Source: Lycorma delicatula (lineage: Eukaryota; Arthropoda; Insecta; Hemiptera; Fulgoridae). Taken from it: a stretch of 64,000 nucleotides of DNA. Under the pieces are notes generated by a model. The model did not search any database. It saw nothing but the letters and a program-made list of their open reading frames with translations, and was not told the DNA's origin. Shown here one piece after another: positions 57,850 through 64,000 of this stretch (the stretch's first letter is position 1; each line of letters starts with the position of its first letter). Where the stretch lies: contig NC_134457.1 in assembly GCF_047948215.1 (NCBI RefSeq), positions 85,288,898 through 85,352,897 on the forward strand, read 5' to 3'. Both the position numbers and the translations under genes were made by a program.

Positions 57850-58350
57850 TTTTGGTAGTTTTGTTTGCGTCATCGTGCGTCTGGGTTCACTGTTCGAACA
57901 ATTGACAAGTGGCGGGGCTGAGTCTGGCCGCCAATCGAGAGGACAGTAAGGGTCACGTGCATTTGTTTATTGTCATTTTCATGTGTACGGAATCCTTGTA
58001 CTGCACAAGGAGACCCCGTAGCATGCAAGAGCGAGAGCGTGTGCGAGTGAGAGCGAATAGGAAGAGTGAACAGGAGAGAATGAGAGAAAAACAAGGCCAC
58101 GCCATATTGAATCAGTTGTTAATTTTTGCGTGAACGTAAATTTTTTGATCGGTATTTAGTACTAATTAATAGTGATAATTATCAGTTATTGTTATTTCTA
58201 GTTGGGTTAATGATGTTATGCTGGTCTCAGTTTGAGTGTGTTAAACAGTGTTTTTGGATAAATGCCACAATCAACAACACCTTGTCGGTACTTTTGTAAT
58301 CGATTTGTCAGCCAGTTAACAAATTGGGAACGTCCTTGATTGACCCCCCA
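57850..58350 (+). promoter_or_regulatory. CpG-rich region, probable promoter and 5' UTR exon of a second gene
   Basis: Composition changes abruptly from AT-rich to CpG-rich (gcgtcatcgtgcgtctggg, gtggcggggctg, agagcgagagcgtgtgcg). At 58350 a purine-ending donor, ccccccag|gtatgt, fits a splice site. Upstream ATGs are short and give no conserved protein, so it would be an untranslated exon. A cacgtg E box lies at 57954-57959. The coding exons would lie right of the window. This is inferred from composition and one splice signal. Confidence 0.45.
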
Positions 58351-60427
58351 GGTATGTTTTGTAATTTAATAAAAAGTATTGCTTGTTGGGTATCAAAAAA
58401 TTCCCCATTTTATGTAGGTTCTAAATACGGGGCTCATTTATTAGTGAGGTTAATCTACAAAGAATGTTGTGTGAATAAAAGGTGTCATGCTAAGTGATAC
58501 GTCGGGAAGCCACATCAGTTTGATCTCCAGGCTCCCAGACTGATGGCCTCTTAAAACTATTAATACTAATATGAAACAACATATTTAAAATAATCTTAAC
58601 TCTTTGAGTATTGATGTTGTAAGAAGACTCAGTTTAATTTGCATGAATCTTCTTATGTAACCTTTTAAATTTTGTGAAAGTAACTTATTTAGGACACAGA
58701 ACGTAATAATTAGTGTCTGTACTTGTCATTATGGTTCTGCTTGGTGACTTGTATGTAAAAAAAATTTCGGTAGTAGTGTTTAATTTTTAACTACTGTACG
58801 TTAGCAGCACCTCATGGTTATGTACGAACATAAACATTATGAAAATCTTGAGCTGTCATGTATTTTGATTATTATGTATCTAATTATTTTTATAACAGTA
58901 CATGAAATTAAATACAGTACTTAAGTAATTTTTCAATGATAATTGAGTGGTAGATGCGTTATTGCTGGCAGTGAGTAAATTCCTAAATTTATTTGAACAG
59001 TTGAAAAAGTATCTGGAGTAAAAGCTAATTTGCCATATGCCTACTCAGTATGTTTTTCAGTAAATTCTAAATTCAATGGTAACTGTTTAAAAATATTTTT
59101 TTCATCATTTCGATTATAAAATTAGGCTGTTAATATTTATTTCCAGACAAGGTTAGGTTAGTTTAGTGAAATCAAGTAGAAACACTTATACATTTATAGT
59201 TTGCAATTTTAAGACATTTGTTTGATTTAATTTGTTTATGTTTGTGCCCACTTAAGTTATTAAAGTCTTGCTTACATGTTTATTGACATAAATGGTAAGT
59301 GCAGTTGTTTTATAGAAATAACTATTTCAACTCCCTTTTTTTATAAATTAACTGGTATTCTTTTTTAACCCTTGAACACAATACTGATCCATGATAAATG
59401 AATTGTTTTTTATTTAATAATTATTCCATGTTATTTTCAATAAGTTAATGTTACAGTTTTATTACAGTTAACCTAATAAATGTAACAGTGTTTGTTTTCT
59501 TTCTTTTAATATAAGCATCTAGCTAACAAAGCAAAGCTACTACTGAAATGGATGACTTGTAAAGTGGTCCATTTATTTAATTTCTATCCTTTAACCTTTA
59601 TTATTTTCAGTTTGATTCCAAGTTGATATTTACAAAATTACTTTTATCCATTTAAATGTAAGACTCACTTTAGTTAGATTTTTCTTAATTTTTGAGTAAA
59701 TTTTTCTTTTAAAGGCCAGTTTTTGTAATTGTATTTTGAAGATGGTTAAAAGTTAATGTTATTTATTGTTAATGCATCAGTTTTTATTAAAATTTTTATT
59801 TTTGACTTACTTTAGAATATCAAAATTATTTTTTTAAATAAGATTTAGGAATTAATGCAGTTTTTGAGATTAGAAATTTATTTATTTTTTTACTTGTATG
59901 TAATTTAAGTACAGATCGACTGAATGGAATGTATTTGAGGATTATCTTTTTTTTTTAATTTATTACAGTAATTTCTTTATAAAGGCCTAGATTATGTATT
60001 TAGTAAACCATAAAAAGGTTATGGAATATTATCTTAAGTTGTTTTTCTGCAATTGAGTAATTATTGATTTTATTTAATATTTAAGAAATAAATAAAATCA
60101 ATAATGTATTTAAAAATAAAAATGTTTTAGAATATTCTATTTTGAATATTCCATACTGCTTTGGCTGGTTAAACTTTTTATATTACCTTGCCACCATGTC
60201 AGTATACCTATAATGTATTTTATACCTACAATACATATAATGTATTTTTATACTTTATAAAATTGGATTTTATAATGAATGATTAATTTGGTTACCATAT
60301 GTTTGTTTGTAAACGTTTTGGAAGTTGATTTTAACATTTTAAAACTTAGATGCTTGTTTATTTTTATGAACAGTAGTATATCAAATTATACTATTATTTA
60401 ATTAAGTAAGTATTTATAGGGCACTAA
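58351..60427. other. Probable intron of the second gene
   Basis: AT-rich with no recognised element. A gttaggttag motif lies near 59152-59161. Confidence 0.35.
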
Positions 60428-60666
60428 TTAACACTTTGACTCCTGTGAGTATCTCACAGATACACAGTAAACGTTCACTGCCAGCCATGAGTATATCCTG
60501 GATACCCAGGTACACTTCAACGGATTGTGTATCTAGCAGTGACACAGTTAGCATTGTTTTAAATTGTTCAATCTGTTCCTCTGGTCCCTGGCAATAAAAA
60601 AACGAGTTTGGGTTCTAGGTTCTGTGGAAGATTTACCAAATATACCCCTAGGAGTCAAAGTGTTAA
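60428..60666. mobile_element. piggyBac-type MITE flanked by TTAA
   Basis: TTAA at 60428-60431 is followed by cactttgactcct (60432-60444). The exact complement aggagtcaaagtg (60650-60662) is followed by TTAA at 60663-60666. TTAA duplication with 13-bp perfect ends is the piggyBac superfamily pattern. The 239-bp copy has no open frame and is non-autonomous. Confidence 0.85.
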
Positions 60667-62256
60667 GTATCTCATTCTGCAGAAAGTTTCTGTTTAAAGA
60701 AAGGTGTAATGTAGTAGAGTTTTAATGTGATTTTTTTGCATTGTATATAAAAAAGAAAGTTGTTACATATATCTTGATTGATGATCTTTAATTATTTGTG
60801 TTTGATATGTATTTTTTCAACTTCGATTTCTTTAGTGGTTTTTCACATTTGTTTTGATATGTTTTTTGTACAGTGAATAACTCTGCATCACGGTTCTGCA
60901 GTATAGATAGGGTCTACGCTAATTCATATAACTTCAGAAAACAAATTACAAAAATTAATGATGGTTTTGATTTAATTTTTTGTATCAATTTTTTTTGTTA
61001 ATTTGGCTAATGATGGTGTTCATTTTTGGATTATAATGCCTCATGGTGGCCTGTAAATGTCAGTTATAAAAAAAGATTGTTTTAATCTAGTATTAACCAT
61101 GTTTTAATCATGATACCACCTTTTTTTGTTCAACTATCATTTTAATCTTAAATTGTGATATGATAATATTTATTTGAAATTTGCTTAATTGATTGATTAT
61201 CTTTAAGAAGGATGTTCTCGATAAATATTTTTAATTAAATAATTATTTATTTAATAGTGTTTATCTTAATCTGTTGTACATTGTGATTTATGTGACTAAA
61301 AAAAAAAATTACTTTTAAAGTGAAAATAGTATCACTTATGAATTAAATAGTCAGGTATCCAAAAACAAATTTCCTGCACTAGATACAAATAATATGGTAG
61401 ATGTTTTAGATTATGTTATGATTTAATTATTAAATTGGAAAGTTTTATGGATTATTGATACATAAATGCAAAAAAAAAGATAAATTTAATTAAAAAGTTA
61501 TCAGCATGTTATTTATGATCATGGCATGTGTAATTTAAAAATAAATTGATTATTTTTAATCATCTGTCATCTGGAAATAACAAAAAACTTAAGATTTTTC
61601 ATTGTTATATTATTCATAGTGTAATTTATTAGTTACGTTTTAAATTTTGATTGCCTATCTACTGTGTTATAAACAATTAAATTTATTTTTATAAAGTTAT
61701 TGCATAACCAGTCCATTGTGATATTAGCATTATTTTTTGTATTAAACTTGATAAAGTTTTATCATTTTCTTGATTAGAGTTTCTGATGATTAACTGTATG
61801 GTTATTGTAGACCACAATTGAATTGAAATGACAGTGAACAATTGAATTGACCTGCCTGAAAAAGTAAACAATTTTAGCACAAAATATTTCTCTTTCCCGC
61901 CTACCACTCCATCAACTTGGAGTTGTGGTAAGGTTATGTTTTTACAGTAAGGTTATCTTCCTGTAAAAGGAAGATAATTGGAATCATTCTGCCATTTGTT
62001 TGGGAATACTGTAGGAAGAGTTAAATACAGGATTACATAACTAGACAAATAAAGCAAACAGCATTATTTAAAAGTTCATTTGAACAGCATTAATGAAATA
62101 TTATGTAAATGAACAGATAGATTTGAGATGATTTCGGATTTTGATTCATATAGAAATATAGAAATTATGACATAAATTCTCGTGGTATCTGTATTTGAAA
62201 ACCATTAATTTCCCCACTGTTATTTTCACTGTATAGGGATTGCAATTTTGTGGGTT
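60667..62256. other. Probable intron, nothing recognised
   Basis: AT-rich; a small inverted repeat (ttatcttcctgtaaaaggaagataa) lies at 61954-61978. Confidence 0.35.
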
Positions 62257-62354
62257 AGGGCTACGTTTTTTCAGTAATTTTTTGAATTAATTTGTAGTGT
62301 GAAATAGGGTTACGTTTTTTCAGTAATTTTTTGAATTAATTTGTAGTGTGAAAT
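62257..62354. repeat. Tandem duplication, 49-bp unit x2
   Basis: 62257-62305 and 62306-62354 both read aggg(c/t)tacgttttttcagtaatttt...gtgtgaaat, with one difference. Confidence 0.9.
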
Positions 62355-62869
62355 AATTAATTTTAATTAACGTATTTATTAATGTATAACATTAAAAGTA
62401 TAACACTTAAATAATTAATGTGTAATATTAAACAGTTGAGAATTGGGCTTTAAAAATATTGATCATCATTTAAGAATAGTAAATAATTTTTATTCTTAAA
62501 TATGAGAAACTGTTGTATATAATTGTATGTCGCTACATAAAACTAAAATTGGGTGCGTAATTTGTTTTTAACTTTTTTTTATTGCATTCTATTAGTGTAA
62601 TGATTGATAATATATACTCGTTCTTTTTATTGGTTAATTTAACTTTTTTCTAACAGCTATTAAAGTTATATTTGGTATGTGTAAAGGATTATGAGTGTTG
62701 GCTTTATGCAGATTAGTATTTTGTTGCTGTTTAATGTAATAGATAGCGGTACTTTAGTGAAGCAGACATATTTTTTCTTACGTTGTTTAAAATTGCGATT
62801 GATCAAATACAAGTATTAAAAAAGAATGATGAGCTCTTGCGAAAGGAGTCTATATGAAATAAAAAAACA

Positions 62870-63200
62870 GTACTCATGCGTAATGTGTATTTCAACTGTC
62901 CGTCCGTACGGGTTTACTTTGCACAAGTATGTATGTAGTGAGCTGGTGAGTATCGTGCGCGTGATTGTGTGCGCTTATACATTCAACAACTAACTTTCTG
63001 TGCTCTACGTTGTATTCAGACTTGTCTCGCTAGGGAGAAAAATCAATCGAGCAGGGGGAGGGGAAAACAGTTCAGTGGTGGAGGAAGTATTAAGCGATAG
63101 CAGGGAATAAATTATCTCCAGGGCATAATGAAAATATCAAATCCGTGAAGTCTTCTTGTTTTTGTTAGTTATTGCATCTGTAGCTGTAACCAACCGCCAT
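62870..63200 (+). promoter_or_regulatory. Second CpG-rich patch with a splice donor
   Basis: CpG-containing sequence (gtccgtccgtacggg, tcgtgcgcgtgattgtgtgcgc, ctcgctaggg) lies amid AT-rich DNA. A consensus donor gagctg|gtgagt falls at 62945/62946. It could be an alternative first exon or enhancer of the second gene. No protein is evident. Confidence 0.3.
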
Positions 63201-64000
63201 CTATTTGTTTGTGGCCGTTAAAGTAATTAGATATTTGAAAAAAAAAGAAAGAAAAACCAAAATGTTGTATTTTTTCTCACCGAGTAGTGGAATTTAAGAT
63301 CGGGTATGTTAGAGCTATGAATTGAAAACGATGGAGAAACGATTTATAACTTTTGCCGTACAGAGCCGGATCCAAACCGTGTTTTAGGGAGGGGAGTGGA
63401 CATCCCTTAAACCTCTCTCTTATGATGTACAGTGCGTTACGGGATATTAAAATAAGTGCATAATTTAGATAGAAAGAGTATTTTCTGTTCATTATCTTAG
63501 TATGTACATATCGTAATTTATATAAACTCGTAACAGTAGAACAGTTAGTTAATGAAATCTGCGTGAACTGTGACACGTATATTACTGGATAATGTTTGTC
63601 ATAGAATAGTCGCTACTAAAATTAACTAATTATTATATCGTATAATTTATATAATAATATTATATCGTGTAATTTTAAATAAACCTGTCAGAAAATCTTT
63701 TAGACGGTCAAATGTTTACTAAAAAGGGCAGTAGAAGCAAAATAAAAATGGGTTAATAAAAGCGTAATAAAGAAGTGTGTGAACTCGTTGGCCGATGTAT
63801 ACGCTGTGTAATTGAAAAATAGTTCTGTTTTCCTATTTGACGGAAGTGGATGTATGTTGCATGCGTGCGCGCTGATTTGTAAATATAATTCTATTTATTT
63901 ACACACGCCATTTCTTAAAAAATAGGGTTGTTTTATATTTATGGGCTTTTCAGGATTATAACTGGGGCTTAATAATATGTAAAAAGCAAGTACAACTCAA
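63201..64000. other. Probable intron or intergenic, nothing recognised
   Basis: A moderately CpG-containing segment at 63340-63440 and another near 63850-63880. No exon can be supported. Confidence 0.35.

Noticed and set aside
57909..58133. Open frame in the CpG-rich region
   Set aside because: It starts with GTG, has no homology and ends before the splice donor; a 5' untranslated exon explains the region better.
1..64000. CRISPR arrays, operons, phage or bacterial systems
   Set aside because: The window is eukaryotic by introns and repeat content. No regularly spaced repeats or bacterial gene clusters are present.

Overview
The window is strongly AT-rich animal DNA. It has large introns, GT-AG splice sites, many decayed mariner/Tc1-type transposons and several non-LTR retrotransposons. 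The gene, the transposon mix (SETMAR-like mariners, RTE and R1-like LINEs, tRNA-derived SINEs, a TTAA-flanked piggyBac-type MITE) and the base composition fit a hemimetabolous insect, probably a hemipteran. The order is an inference.

The one clear protein-coding gene is a Janus kinase (JAK; hopscotch, hop, in flies) on the + strand. Thirteen exons can be placed between 1812 and 39858. They encode the SH2-JH2 linker, the JH2 pseudokinase (HGN in place of HRD, DPG in place of DFG), an unusually long low-complexity JH2-JH1 linker, and the complete JH1 tyrosine kinase (glycine loop, [15 protein letters not shown], activation-loop YY, stop codon). Every junction from 10755 to 39858 keeps the reading frame. 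The join from the 1812-1933 exon to the 10755 exon does not, so one small exon is probably unplaced in that 8.8 kb interval. The FERM and SH2 exons must lie left of the window.

The introns carry a heavy mobile-element load. There are at least eight mariner-family relics of different ages. One has a second DDE element inserted in it, and one is a deletion derivative with inverted repeats of over 200 bp. A nearly full-length RTE LINE lies at 11560-14838 with a poly(A) tail and a 13-bp target-site duplication. A large foldback element lies at 25339-26427. A 240-bp dispersed repeat occurs on both sides of one exon, and SINE-like tRNA-derived fragments are present. Two fragments, at 10985-11348 (minus) and 17590-17935 (plus), belong to one cysteine-containing conserved insect family of unknown function.

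Downstream of JAK (39859-57850) is a long intergenic stretch. It holds a DDE transposon with a recent 254-bp tandem duplication, an R1-like LINE relic and a second, badly decayed RTE-like LINE. At 57850-58350 the base composition changes to CpG-rich with a good splice donor, which suggests the promoter and 5' untranslated exon of a second + strand gene whose coding exons lie beyond the window. A second CpG-rich patch sits at 62870-63200.

I found no CRISPR array, operon, rRNA gene, intact tRNA gene or convincing new biological system. The most notable items are the JAK architecture and the nested or duplicated transposon structures.
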